This document shows, piece by piece, positions 1 through 8,506 of a stretch of 64,000 bases of DNA. Source of the stretch: Desulfosporosinus youngiae DSM 17734 (GTDB lineage: Bacteria; Bacillota; Desulfitobacteriia; Desulfitobacteriales; Desulfitobacteriaceae); the NCBI RefSeq assembly GCF_000244895.1, contig NZ_CM001441.1, positions 1,054,001 through 1,118,000 of the forward strand. Direction: 5' to 3'. The position numbers were made by a program, and so were the translations under genes. The notes under the pieces were generated by a model. That model ran no database searches, had not been told where the DNA came from, and was given only the letters and a program-made list of their open reading frames with translations. Position 1 is the stretch's first letter. Every line of letters starts with the position of its first letter.

Positions 1-177
1 GTGGAACTTAAGATCAATTATTTGCGTGCAATAAGTGAAGGAACTCTTTGGGGCGAAGGAAAGGTGATCAAAAAAGGCAGAAACCTTGTGGTTGCCCAAG
101 GTGAAATAAAGAACGATACAGGTGAAATACTGGCCATAGGCACTGCGACATTCATGGTCAAGCAAATGACTCGATAG
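1..177 (+). CDS. PaaI-like hotdog thioesterase, C-terminal part
   Basis: The frame is open from base 1 and ends at TAG 175-177, so only the last 58 residues are present. The segment GTLWGEGKVIKKGRN followed by GEILAIGTATFMV is typical of the last strands of PaaI/YbgC-type hotdog acyl-CoA thioesterases, which hydrolyse aromatic or short acyl-CoA esters in the cytoplasm. The catalytic helix region lies outside the window, so the substrate cannot be judged. A terminator-like hairpin follows at 198-238 and separates it from birA. Confidence 0.7.
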   Translation: MELKINYLRAISEGTLWGEGKVIKKGRNLVVAQGEIKNDTGEILAIGTATFMVKQMTR

Positions 178-197
178 TTCACGACTACGTGAAAAGC

Positions 198-238
198 GTG
201 ACAAGGGGACATGAAAAGCTGTTCCCTTGTCACTTTTA
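198..238 (+). terminator. Hairpin terminator after the thioesterase gene
   Basis: GTGACAAGGGGA (198-209) pairs with TTCCCTTGTCAC (222-233) with one interruption and is followed by TTTTATA. The arm sequence resembles the larger hairpin in the bioY leader (1376-1420), so it may belong to a dispersed repeat family as well as acting as a terminator. Confidence 0.6.
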
Positions 239-261
239 TAATATCAAGGGGGTGAAGATAA

Positions 262-1242
262 ATGGCTATGCGCGAAGCAGTATTGCAGGCCTTAAAAGAA
301 AAAAATGGAGAATGGCTTTCGGGAGAAATGTTAAGTGAAAGCTTAAAAGTATCTCGCACGACCGTCTGGAATCAGATTAAAGCGTTGCTCGCAGAGGGAT
401 ATGAAGTGGAATCATCCCCTAGAAAGGGCTATCGCCTTAGTTCTCCTCCGGATATACTGTCACCTGCGGAAGTTTGTCCCGGATTGACAGCGGAGGTATT
501 TGGCCGGAAGGAGTATTTATATTACCAGGAAATTGATTCTACTAATAGCCAAGCCAAAGCATTAGCCTCCAAAGGGTACCCTGAGGGAACCCTGGTAGTT
601 GCGGATATGCAGACGGCTGGGCGGGGGCGCCGCGGGCGGAGTTGGTACTCTCCGGGAAGCCAGGGTATATATATGTCCATAATTCTGCGGCCGGTCTTAC
701 CATTGAAGGAAATTTCCCGTATATCTCTCTTAGTCGCTGTGGCTGTAGCCGAAACACTGGCAGAGGAACTAAATTTGCCGGCCTGCATTAAGTGGCCTAA
801 CGATATATTAATAGACAACAAAAAAATTGCGGGTATCCTGTCCGAAGTGGTAACTGACATGGACGGTATAGAATACATCGTCGTCGGAATCGGTTTAAAT
901 ATAAACAATCAACCGCAGGACTTTCCCAGCGATTTTCGTACGCCCGCTACCTCTGCGATGGCTGAAGACCGGTGTCTCGTTTCCCGGGTCAAGGTACTCC
1001 AAGGTCTGCTGGCAAGGTTAGAAAGCCATTATTTAGACTTACTGGCAGGCAGGTTTGCAGGCACCCTTGAAAAAGGGAAAAGTCTGTCGGTAGTAATCGG
1101 ACAAGAGCTAAAATTAGATACAATTAATGGTGTTCTTCAGGGTCAGGCCGTCGATATTGATGATCATGGATTTCTCCTGCTTCGGGATCAATCGGGCATT
1201 ATCCACACTATAATGTCTGGTGAGATAACAATCCTATCTTAA
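262..1242 (+). CDS. birA: Bifunctional biotin ligase / biotin repressor BirA
   Basis: This 326-residue protein joins biotin to the acceptor lysine of carboxylases and decarboxylases through biotinyl-5'-AMP, and represses biotin genes when loaded with the adenylate. Residues 3-60 form a winged helix (VSRTTVWNQIKALLAEG), as in class II BPLs. The catalytic domain has the biotin/ATP loop GRGRRGR (120-126) and the KWPNDI motif. The start at 262 follows a GGGGG ribosome site. A matching operator lies 34 bp downstream of the gene, in front of bioY, so BirA probably regulates the neighbouring uptake operon. A second ligase without HTH is encoded at 5961-6764. Confidence 0.95.
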   Translation: MAMREAVLQALKEKNGEWLSGEMLSESLKVSRTTVWNQIKALLAEGYEVESSPRKGYRLSSPPDILSPAEVCPGLTAEVFGRKEYLYYQEIDSTNSQAKALASKGYPEGTLVVADMQTAGRGRRGRSWYSPGSQGIYMSIILRPVLPLKEISRISLLVAVAVAETLAEELNLPACIKWPNDILIDNKKIAGILSEVVTDMDGIEYIVVGIGLNINNQPQDFPSDFRTPATSAMAEDRCLVSRVKVLQGLLARLESHYLDLLAGRFAGTLEKGKSLSVVIGQELKLDTINGVLQGQAVDIDDHGFLLLRDQSGIIHTIMSGEITILS

Positions 1243-1275
1243 TCCCAATTCTCAATAAATCGGGCACTGGTGATA

Positions 1276-1329
1276 TGTCAACCTAATATTGGATTTATGG
1301 TTGACAATGAAAATGGATAACATTATAAT
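1276..1329 (+). promoter_or_regulatory. BirA operator overlapping the bioY promoter
   Basis: TGTCAACC (1276-1283) and GGTTGACA (1299-1306) form a perfect 8-bp inverted repeat with 15 bp between the arms, matching the known geometry of BirA operators (TGTTAACC-N15-GGTTAACA type). The right arm contains TTGACA (1301-1306), which with TATAAT (1324-1329) at 17-bp spacing is a perfect consensus sigma-A promoter. Holo-BirA binding here would cover the -35 element, giving biotin-dependent repression of bioYMN. Confidence 0.85.
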
Positions 1330-1375
1330 TATGGCAAGATATACCGTTACTCAAAACTATGAAATTCAAGAGTCA

Positions 1376-1420
1376 CAGGGGACTTGCGACAGGGGAAAGT
1401 TTTCTGTCGCAAGTCCCCTG
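1376..1420 (+). repeat. Perfect 17-bp hairpin in the bioY leader
   Basis: Arms 1376-1392 and 1404-1420 are exact reverse complements (17 bp, core GGGGACTTGCGACAG) around an 11-nt loop. It lies between the promoter and the bioY start and has no T-run, so it is not a standard terminator. Similar G/C arms occur in the hairpin at 198-233. It could be a REP/MITE-like intergenic repeat or a leader structure. Confidence 0.7.
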
Positions 1421-1447
1421 TCGTCTTATGGAGAGGAGATTAAGAAG

Positions 1448-1984
1448 ATGGATGAAACTAATAATTCTTTACGGCGCATGGTCTACGCCGCTATGTTCGG
1501 GGCCTTGACGGCAATCGGTTCCTTAATAGTCATCCCCTTGCAGCCATTGCCCATTACCCTGCAGACGCTTTTTACAGGTTTGGCAGGGGTTCTGTTGGGT
1601 GGGGCTACAGGTGCGTTGAGCCAGATCGTTTACGTACTTTTGGGTGTAATCGGTTTACCCGTCTTTGCCGGTGGTAAAGCTGGTCTTGGGACGCTGATGG
1701 GTCCTACCGGCGGTTACCTGATTGGCTTTATTATAGGAGCTTACGTAATCGGTAAACTCGTTGAAGCAAGGAAGGAACCGGGTTTAGTATGGTTAGGATT
1801 TTCCTTGGTTGTAGGAAATCTAGTGATTTATGCCTTAGGAGTTGCACAGCTTTCGTTTGTTGCACACTTATCCGTAGCAAAGGCCTTGATGGTAGGTGTA
1901 GTACCTTTTATAATTGGTGATCTTCTCAAGCTAGTGGCTACTGTTTTGATCTCCCTTAAATTACGTAATATTATTAAACGATAG
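1448..1984 (+). CDS. bioY: Biotin-specific ECF transporter S component BioY
   Basis: This is a 178-residue integral membrane protein with about six hydrophobic segments that binds biotin for the ECF transporter. The hallmark region is visible: PLQPLPITLQTLFTGLAGVLLG near residues 29-50 (shown in part), then GGKAGLGTLMGPTGGYLIGF. I chose ATG 1448, preceded by GGAGAGGAG, because an upstream in-frame extension from 1289 would run through the promoter and hairpin. It is first in the operon with bioM and bioN and sits behind the BirA operator. Confidence 0.93.
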   Translation: MDETNNSLRRMVYAAMFGALTAIGSLIVIPLQPLPITLQTLFTGLAGVLLGGATGALSQIVYVLLGVIGLPVFAGGKAGLGTLMGPTGGYLIGFIIGAYVIGKLVEARKEPGLVWLGFSLVVGNLVIYALGVAQLSFVAHLSVAKALMVGVVPFIIGDLLKLVATVLISLKLRNIIKR

Positions 1985-1993
1985 GGAGCGGTC

Positions 1994-2878
1994 ATGATCA
2001 TGAAAACTATGATTAGAGTCCATAACCTGACTTATACCTATGAAAAAGGACGCCCCCCTGTCCTTAAAGATATTAATCTTCAGATAGGTGAGGGAGAGTA
2101 TATTGCAATTATCGGTCCCAACGGTTGTGGCAAGACCACTCTCATTCGGCATTTTAATGCCTTACTGCTTCCTTCAGCCGGTGAAGTACAGGTCGGTGAG
2201 TTCAATACCAGGGAAACGAAGCACCTTCGGGAAATCCGGCGTAAGGTCGGTATGGCCTTTCAGAATGCCGATAATCAGATCGTCGGTATGAGCGTGGAGG
2301 AAGACGTAGCCTTCGGTCCTGGTAATTTAGGGTTGCCGTCTGCAGAAGTACGGCGGCGGGTAGACCAGGCTCTCGCTACGGCAGGTTTAACCGAGCTGCG
2401 GACCCGGCCTCCGCATACCCTTTCCGGAGGTCAGAAACAACGTTTAGCTTTGGCTGGCTTGCTGGCTATGGAACCTGAATTTATCGTGCTTGATGAGCCT
2501 ACTGCTTCTCTGGACCCTGAAAGTAAAAAGAAAGTATCACAATTATTAAAAACATTAAATTCCCAGGGGATAGGCATTGTCCATGTGACCCATAGTATGG
2601 ATGAGGCAACTTTAGCTGACCGGGTGCTGGTACTGGATCAGGGTGAATTGGTTGCTGATGGAAATCCAAGGGATATATTGAGCAGGGTGGACTGGCTTAA
2701 ATCACTCGGTCTGGCCCCGACCTATATTACTGAATTGATGTGGCGGCTGCATCAGGCAGGAATAGACGTGAATACCAGTATTTTTACAATTGACTCTGCG
2801 GTCGAGGAAATTGCTTCCCTACTGAAGCATCACAAGAATTCTTCCAGTCGAGCTAAACTACCCGGGAAGGTGATGTAA
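1994..2878 (+). CDS. bioM: ECF transporter ATPase (BioM/EcfA type)
   Basis: This 294-residue ABC ATPase would power biotin import. Walker A GPNGCGKTT is at 41-49, the Q-loop at NADNQ (91-95), signature LSGGQ at 143-147, Walker B FIVLDEPT at 163-170, and a switch histidine in VTHSMDEAT. It starts 9 bp after bioY and is followed directly by the EcfT gene. Only one ATPase gene is present, as in dedicated BioMNY systems, unlike the paired EcfA1/EcfA2 of shared group II systems. BioM is therefore inferred from context; sequence alone says CbiO/EcfA family. Confidence 0.9.
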   Translation: MIMKTMIRVHNLTYTYEKGRPPVLKDINLQIGEGEYIAIIGPNGCGKTTLIRHFNALLLPSAGEVQVGEFNTRETKHLREIRRKVGMAFQNADNQIVGMSVEEDVAFGPGNLGLPSAEVRRRVDQALATAGLTELRTRPPHTLSGGQKQRLALAGLLAMEPEFIVLDEPTASLDPESKKKVSQLLKTLNSQGIGIVHVTHSMDEATLADRVLVLDQGELVADGNPRDILSRVDWLKSLGLAPTYITELMWRLHQAGIDVNTSIFTIDSAVEEIASLLKHHKNSSSRAKLPGKVM

Positions 2879-3655
2879 ATGTATAGACTTGGGCAATACA
2901 TTTATCTTGAATCACCGGTGCATAGACTGGATCCCCGGGTTAAAATCATAGCTGTGATAGCACTTAGTATTATTATTTTTCAAGTAAATGTTGTTGGACT
3001 CTTAGTTGTCAGCGGCATGGTACTTGCGTTATCGCTGCTTGCCCATCTTTCCACGGGGGCGGTTTTAAAAACGGTTCAGCCGGTACTGCCCCTTTTTTTC
3101 ATTCTATTCTTACTGTATATCTTTTTCACCCAAGGGAGGCCATTGCCACCGTTTCCTATTGGCCCGGTGCAGATCAGTTACGAGGGCTTAAATCTGGGAA
3201 TTGTACAGGTCTGGAAGTTTCTGCTGCTAGTGTTGGCTGCATCGATTTTGACTATGACCACCATGCAATCGGAGATTACTATGGGCTTGGAACGACTATT
3301 GCGGCCCATAAGGGTTATTGGAATATCCTCTCATGATATAGCCATGTTGATATCTCTTGCTCTAAGGTTTATGCCAACGCTGCTCGATGAGATGAACAGT
3401 ATCAGCCAGGCACAATTGGCTCGGGGCGCTAATTTCAATCCCAGTCGTTTGAGCGGGAAAATTAGGGCGATCGGTTACCTGGCAGTGCCTTTGGCTGTGA
3501 ATGTCTTTCGACGGTGTGATGAGCTGGTGGATGCTATGGAGGCTCGAGGATATCAGCAGGGCCACCGTACCTATTTGCGCGAGCTAATCTTAACCCCCGG
3601 CGAATACGGTTTAATACTGGGGATTATCGCTGCATTGATAGTGGTCGTGGTATGA
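2879..3655 (+). CDS. bioN: ECF transporter transmembrane component (BioN/EcfT type)
   Basis: This 258-residue membrane protein is the coupling subunit linking the ATPase to BioY. It has several hydrophobic segments and the two Ala-Arg-Gly motifs characteristic of EcfT coupling helices (LARGANFNP and MEARGYQQG). Its start codon follows the bioM stop without a gap, which indicates translational coupling. A strong terminator follows at 3657-3698. Confidence 0.9.
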   Translation: MYRLGQYIYLESPVHRLDPRVKIIAVIALSIIIFQVNVVGLLVVSGMVLALSLLAHLSTGAVLKTVQPVLPLFFILFLLYIFFTQGRPLPPFPIGPVQISYEGLNLGIVQVWKFLLLVLAASILTMTTMQSEITMGLERLLRPIRVIGISSHDIAMLISLALRFMPTLLDEMNSISQAQLARGANFNPSRLSGKIRAIGYLAVPLAVNVFRRCDELVDAMEARGYQQGHRTYLRELILTPGEYGLILGIIAALIVVVV

Positions 3656-3656
3656 A

Positions 3657-3698
3657 AAAAACGCCAAAAACGTCCCGGTCGGGAGGTTTTTGGCGTTT
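3657..3698. terminator. Bidirectional terminator between bioN and the sigma-54 regulator
   Basis: AAAACGCCAAAAAC (3657-3670) pairs perfectly with GTTTTTGGCGTTTT (3685-3698), with a 14-nt loop that itself contains CCCGGTCGGG-type pairing. A/T runs on both sides allow it to serve both convergent genes. Confidence 0.9.
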
Positions 3699-3702
3699 TC
3701 CA

Positions 3703-5805
3703 TTAACACAGGCCGTACTTGCCAAGCTTTTCATAAAATGCCGAACGGCTCATTTTAAGGAGGCGGGCAGCGGCACTTTTGTTGCCATTCGCTTTTTTGA
3801 GAGCTACTAAAAGCATTTCTTTATCAACATCGTTTAAGACTGCCCGATAGGAAGATGGTTCATAGGCTTTTTGATTAAATTGAAAGATCTGAGCAGATAA
3901 GTGTTCGATGCCTATTTCACCTTCCCAGACATAATTAGCAGCCCGCTCGATGGCATTTTCAAGTTCTCTTATATTACCTGGCCAGGAATAAATAAGTAAA
4001 GCATCCCGAGCAGCCTTATTGATCCCCACGACGTTTGCTCCTAAGATTTCGTTATATTTAGTAATAAAAACTTCGGCTAAAGGTATTATGTCTTCGGAAC
4101 GTTCCCGGAGTGAAGGGAGGCTGAACTGGATTACATTAAGACGATAATAGAGATCTAGTCGAAAGGTTCCCTCTTTTATAGCTTCCCGTAGATCTTTATT
4201 AGTGGCGGCTATAATACGAACATCCACTTTTTCAGGACTGACTCCGCCGACCTGCATAAATTCTTTATCCTGCAATACCTGCAAAATCTTGGCCTGGATC
4301 GACAAAGGCATGTCGCCAATCTCATCAAGAAAAATTGTTCCCTCGTGGGCTTGGGTGAAATATCCGATTTTCCCCTTCTTGGAGGCTCCGGTAAATGAAC
4401 CTGGAGTATACCCAAAGAGTTCGGATTCTAACAGAGATTCTGGGATAGCTGCGCAATTAACTTTTACGAAGGGATGATTTGCGCGGGGGCTGGCGGCATG
4501 GATCGCATGGGCAAACATATCTTTACCGACACCGCTTTCACCTGTCAGCAGAACCGTTGAACTGCTGCGTGCAATACGCTGGGCGTCCTTTTTCATTTTT
4601 GTAAAGGCCGGATTTTTGGAAACCAAGTTATCAAAACTGTTCCCATGCTTTTCAAGTTCATCGCGATAATACTGGATTTGTTGCCTTAAAGAAAGCCATT
4701 TGCGGGCTATTTCTTCAGTGAGTCTGTTATCATCAAGATAGATTGTACTGACGACCCCCACAGTCCGGGTCTCATCATCGATAACTTTGTTAATCGGTAT
4801 ATGTGAAACTATGCAATTTCTATCCTTAATACTGCACACTTCGACTTCAGCGACTCCAGTTTTACTTACCTCAGCGGGAACTGCGCTTGATAAAAGTTTT
4901 TTAATCGGCATTCCTGCCATTTCTTCCGTTGTATTTCCGATTAGCCGGCAGCCGCTCGCATTAACATATTTAACAGATCCGGAAATGTCCGAAACAAAAA
5001 CACCATCAGAGGTAGCATTTAGAACACCGTCCAGATTGGTCTGTAAATCCTTAACTATTTCCAGTTCCCGGGCCATTTCCTCCATATCGGATATATCTAC
5101 AAACGCTATTTTTGTACCAATCTGGATATCATTTGCAAGGATCGGTACTTGGCTGACAATGACCGGAAGGGATTGGATTATTTGCTTTACCCCACGGTTA
5201 CGCCCATTAAACAGCTTAAGATCAGGAAGCACATGTTCTAGGAGTAACCCTTTGACTTCAGAGGAGTTAAACCCAAACATCGTTTCTGCAACAGGATTAA
5301 TCCGTAGAATTTTGCCGGTATTATCGATGACGATAATTCCTTCATAATCAGCATTGAATATAGACTCAAGTAAAACGTGAGATGTGATAATTACTTTTTG
5401 ACTTCCCCGAAGATATTCTGCCGTGCCTATCATACCAACCGGCTTGTTTTCATGATCAACCGCTACCACATAATCAACGAGGCTCTTGCTGGTGCGTACA
5501 GCCATTGACATGTCATCATAGCATAGGTCGGATGATATGGAGACTGGCTGATAAATAATATAAGGCGTGCAAGGATCATCTAAACTTGAGCCATCCAGCA
5601 GTGCCCTATATAATCTTTTTTTAGGAAAAACCCCAGTCAGCTTGCCATCATTATCAACAACCGGCAGAGTATCCAGCCTGGAATCTTGATAATGTTGGAC
5701 TACAGTCCTTAGGGAATCGTCCGGATGAAGAACAATAAAGTTTTTACTCATCATTTGTTTAACGGTGAGCCATGATGTGTAATTTAAGTTTTCAGGAACC
5801 ATCAT
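3703..5805 (-). CDS. Sigma-54-dependent activator with CBS pair and two PAS domains
   Basis: This 700-residue enhancer-binding protein would open sigma-54 promoters. From the N-terminus it has a CBS pair (about 12-130), PAS (about 145-235), PAS (about 260-350), the AAA+ domain with GESGVGKD (422-429) and the sigma-54-contact loop GSFTGA (469-474), and a Fis-type HTH at the C-terminus (NKSAAARLLKMSRSAFYEKL). I place the start at ATG 5805, because the ribosome site GGGAGGAG lies inside the longer TTG-started frame (5829). CBS and PAS domains suggest sensing of adenylates, CoA esters or another small ligand. The four -24/-12 promoters in this window are natural candidate targets. Confidence 0.92.
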   Translation of the reverse strand: MMVPENLNYTSWLTVKQMMSKNFIVLHPDDSLRTVVQHYQDSRLDTLPVVDNDGKLTGVFPKKRLYRALLDGSSLDDPCTPYIIYQPVSISSDLCYDDMSMAVRTSKSLVDYVVAVDHENKPVGMIGTAEYLRGSQKVIITSHVLLESIFNADYEGIIVIDNTGKILRINPVAETMFGFNSSEVKGLLLEHVLPDLKLFNGRNRGVKQIIQSLPVIVSQVPILANDIQIGTKIAFVDISDMEEMARELEIVKDLQTNLDGVLNATSDGVFVSDISGSVKYVNASGCRLIGNTTEEMAGMPIKKLLSSAVPAEVSKTGVAEVEVCSIKDRNCIVSHIPINKVIDDETRTVGVVSTIYLDDNRLTEEIARKWLSLRQQIQYYRDELEKHGNSFDNLVSKNPAFTKMKKDAQRIARSSSTVLLTGESGVGKDMFAHAIHAASPRANHPFVKVNCAAIPESLLESELFGYTPGSFTGASKKGKIGYFTQAHEGTIFLDEIGDMPLSIQAKILQVLQDKEFMQVGGVSPEKVDVRIIAATNKDLREAIKEGTFRLDLYYRLNVIQFSLPSLRERSEDIIPLAEVFITKYNEILGANVVGINKAARDALLIYSWPGNIRELENAIERAANYVWEGEIGIEHLSAQIFQFNQKAYEPSSYRAVLNDVDKEMLLVALKKANGNKSAAARLLKMSRSAFYEKLGKYGLC

Positions 5806-5960
5806 AATGCTATTCTCCTCCCGTAGCAAAAGAGTACTTACATATGCTGGGTCTTTTTGATTATACTATAGATTCATGCCGTATAAAATGAATATTCTGT
5901 AAATGGCTGTTTGTTTAAGGAAATCATCAATGATATCAACAGGAAATATCGTGGGCATTA

Positions 5961-6764
5961 TCAATTGTTTCGAAGACTGACATCCTCTGCAAGGAACTCC
6001 TGCAACGATCCGTCGGATAAGCGCACGATAAGTCCGCCTTTTTCACTTACATCGACGGCCAATCCATCAAGGGAACCATCCCTTTTATTAATGGAAACCT
6101 TTTTTCCTATAGTTACATTGTTCTCGAGCCATTTACTGCGGAGATAGGGATGCCCTTCTTTCATAAAGCTTTGCAGATGTTCGTCCCAACTGGTAATAAA
6201 CTGTTTAAGCAGGCTTATTCGTGAAACTCTTTGGCCCAGTTCTATGCTGAGAGAAGTGCCGGTGTCCTTACAATCGGGAGGAAGTTGGTCTGTATTTAGA
6301 TTCACATTTAAGCCTAAACCTATGATTACGTGCTCAACATTAGTTCTCGAAAAACTAGTTTCCGCGAGTATACCACATACCTTTTTGTTGTTGATATAAA
6401 TATCATTAGGCCATTTAATTCCAGCTGTACAACCGGTGACCTTTTTAATGGTTTCTGCGACAACGACTGCCGTCAATAGAGTGAGCTGAGGTATAAATTG
6501 CACGCTTATTTTAGGCCTCAACAGCATGGACAGCAAAAGTCCTTTGCCAGGCGGGCAGAACCATTTGCGCTGCATCCTGCCGCGACCGGCGGACTGAGTT
6601 CCGCTGATAACTATGGTGCCTTCTCTTGCTCCAGATTTAGCCATTTGCTTGGCAATACTGTTAGTGGAGCTTACCTCTCGATATATATGAAGTTCCTTGC
6701 CTAAAAGGTTAACGTGCTTATGAGGTAGCCAAGTCTCGTCATGGCTATGTACATTTTTCGGCAA
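5961..6764 (-). CDS. birA: Monofunctional biotin-[carboxylase] ligase (second BPL)
   Basis: This 267-residue class I biotin protein ligase has SSTN near residue 33, the GRGRMQRKWF adenylate loop, KWPNDIYINNKK, and a small C-terminal beta domain. It has no N-terminal winged helix, so it should biotinylate but not repress. The TTG start follows AAGGAGG at 9-bp spacing. It is divergent from the acyl-CoA dehydrogenase gene, with an intergenic region carrying a sigma-54 promoter. Its role may be to charge the nearby decarboxylase biotin carrier (13615-13827); that is inference. Confidence 0.92.
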   Translation of the reverse strand: MPKNVHSHDETWLPHKHVNLLGKELHIYREVSSTNSIAKQMAKSGAREGTIVISGTQSAGRGRMQRKWFCPPGKGLLLSMLLRPKISVQFIPQLTLLTAVVVAETIKKVTGCTAGIKWPNDIYINNKKVCGILAETSFSRTNVEHVIIGLGLNVNLNTDQLPPDCKDTGTSLSIELGQRVSRISLLKQFITSWDEHLQSFMKEGHPYLRSKWLENNVTIGKKVSINKRDGSLDGLAVDVSEKGGLIVRLSDGSLQEFLAEDVSLRNN

Positions 6765-7016
6765 AACCTTGATCCTCCTTAGGATTTAATGGGTAATTGA
6801 AATAAAAATACCATCTCTTATATCTTCCGTCAATTAGTAAAGATAAACTTGGGCTGACCTTAGGCAAATGTGTTCATAAAACCGGAAAGAATGTACGGTT
6901 AACCAGACAATTATATTGACCTATCAGAATTTACTTAAACGTTAAATCACCTGGGGAATTTAATATTTTTGATGAGTACAGGCATTGTCGGTTATCTTAT
7001 GAAGTTAATCACAAGT

Positions 7017-7032
7017 TGGCACATATATTGCA
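7017..7032 (+). promoter_or_regulatory. Sigma-54 promoter before acyl-CoA dehydrogenase 1
   Basis: TGGCAC-ATATA-TTGCA matches the -24/-12 consensus (TGGCAC-N5-TTGCW) exactly. It lies 152 bp before the dehydrogenase start. The rest of 6765-7183 shows no convincing gene; a 60-codon frame from 6969 spans the promoter and has no ribosome site. Confidence 0.85.
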
Positions 7033-7183
7033 TTGTTTTACATCAATTGATGGAGGTGAAATCGCAGAGCCGGTATTATTTCTGTACTATCGGAAAGTGT
7101 AAACTTTTTCTTAATGTACTGATATTCCCGTGGTTACGCCGAAAGCAATAACGTGACATATTAATATAAGGGAGTGGAGAACA

Positions 7184-8341
7184 ATGCATTTTGGATTAAC
7201 TGAAGATCAACAAATGATACAGGAAATGGCTCGTAACTTTGCTCTGAAAGAAATTGCTCCTTTTGTTGAACAGGATGAAGAGAACCATTTTTATCGTAGA
7301 GAAATCCTGACCAAATTGGGAGAATTAGGTTTGTTAGGCTGGAGTATACCTGAGGAGTACGGCGGAAATGGTATGGGCTGGATGGAAGCTGTTCTGGCCC
7401 TGTATGAAATCTCTAAGGTTCATACTTCCTGGAGACTGAGCGTCAGCGGTAACTGCTGGGGTCCTGCTATGACGATCAATCACTATGGCACTGAAGAGCA
7501 AAAGCAAACGTATATTCCCGGTTTGGTGGCTGGTACGTCAGTCGGAAGCTTTGCTATAACCGAAGCTAATAGCGGTTCGGATGTAGCTAGTATGAAAACC
7601 TTTGCCGAGGATAAAGGGGACCACTGGTTGATTAATGGTTCCAAAATGTGGATTTCCGGAGGACACACTTCTGATGTCGGACTTCTCTATGCCGTTACTG
7701 AAAAGGGAGCAGGCTCTAAAGGACTGTCCTGTTTTATTATTGACTACAATAACACTCCTGGCGTTACTAGAATTCCTATTCACACGAAAGTCGGAATGTG
7801 GCCTGCACCAACTTCGGAATTAGTGTTTGAAAACGCAGTAGTTCCGAAAGAAAACCTCTTAGGACCACTTAACAAAGGTTTCCAAATTTGCATGTGGATG
7901 TTAAACAATACTCGCATGGGTTGCGCTACCGGTTCAGCGGCCTTGGCTGCAGCTTGCTTAGAGGGTGCAGTACAATATGCCAATGAACGTACACAGTTTG
8001 GCAAACCCATTGGTAAGTATCAAATGATTCAGGCGCAACTGGCTGAAATGAAACTAGAAGATGAAGCCGCCAAATATCTTGTTTATCGCGCTGCATGGCT
8101 GAAAGATAATAATCTGCCCAGTCAGCAAGCAACATCAATTGCTAAGCTATATGGCTGTATGGCAGCTGTTCACGGTGCCAATATGGCTATGAAGATTTAC
8201 GGATCCTATGGTTATTCAACGGAATATCCGTGTGGAAGATGGCTTCGTGATGCCAAGCAGTTTGAAACTCTCGAAGGAACTTCCAACATTCATATGCAGA
8301 TTATCTCTGGTATTGAACTTGGTTACCAGCCTAACCGCTAA
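7184..8341 (+). CDS. Acyl-CoA dehydrogenase (paralogue 1)
   Basis: This 385-residue flavoprotein oxidises an acyl-CoA to the 2-enoyl-CoA. The N-terminal helical domain, beta domain (SFAITEANSGSDVASM, the FAD-binding stretch) and C-terminal helical domain are all present. The catalytic base is the Glu in FETLEGTSNIH, the position equivalent to Glu376 in MCAD (Glu368 in BCAD). It is nearly the same protein as the one at 19107-20264. With glutaconyl-CoA decarboxylase nearby, a (non-decarboxylating) glutaryl-CoA dehydrogenase is a plausible role, but substrate specificity cannot be read from the sequence. It has its own sigma-54 promoter. Confidence 0.93.
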   Translation: MHFGLTEDQQMIQEMARNFALKEIAPFVEQDEENHFYRREILTKLGELGLLGWSIPEEYGGNGMGWMEAVLALYEISKVHTSWRLSVSGNCWGPAMTINHYGTEEQKQTYIPGLVAGTSVGSFAITEANSGSDVASMKTFAEDKGDHWLINGSKMWISGGHTSDVGLLYAVTEKGAGSKGLSCFIIDYNNTPGVTRIPIHTKVGMWPAPTSELVFENAVVPKENLLGPLNKGFQICMWMLNNTRMGCATGSAALAAACLEGAVQYANERTQFGKPIGKYQMIQAQLAEMKLEDEAAKYLVYRAAWLKDNNLPSQQATSIAKLYGCMAAVHGANMAMKIYGSYGYSTEYPCGRWLRDAKQFETLEGTSNIHMQIISGIELGYQPNR

Positions 8342-8376
8342 TGACTAATTATTATTTCCGAGCTTTGGCAAAAAAA

Positions 8377-8405
8377 TGCAAGCCCTTGCAGTGCAAGGGC
8401 TTGCA
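8377..8405. terminator. Palindromic hairpin after acyl-CoA dehydrogenase 1
   Basis: TGCAAGCCCTTGCA and TGCAAGGGCTTGCA are 14-bp perfect inverted arms separated by one base. The right arm is followed by AAATTAATT and not by a clean T-run, so it may be an RNA-processing or stabilising element between the dehydrogenase and hbd, and not a full terminator. Confidence 0.6.
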
Positions 8406-8506
8406 AATTAATTATAAATAAAATAAAGTTTTAGCTAAGGGAAGGTTAGTCGTTATAAAATGTTTGAATATTTCAACCTTAGAAAATTTAAAATGGAGGG
8501 GTAATT

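Noticed and set aside
4787-5347. 186-codon plus-strand frame inside the sigma-54 regulator
   Set aside because: It lies fully within a conserved gene on the other strand, has no ribosome site and no recognisable domain.
6969-7151. 60-codon plus-strand frame before acyl-CoA dehydrogenase 1
   Set aside because: It spans the sigma-54 promoter and lacks a ribosome site; the later ATG at 7050 also lacks one.
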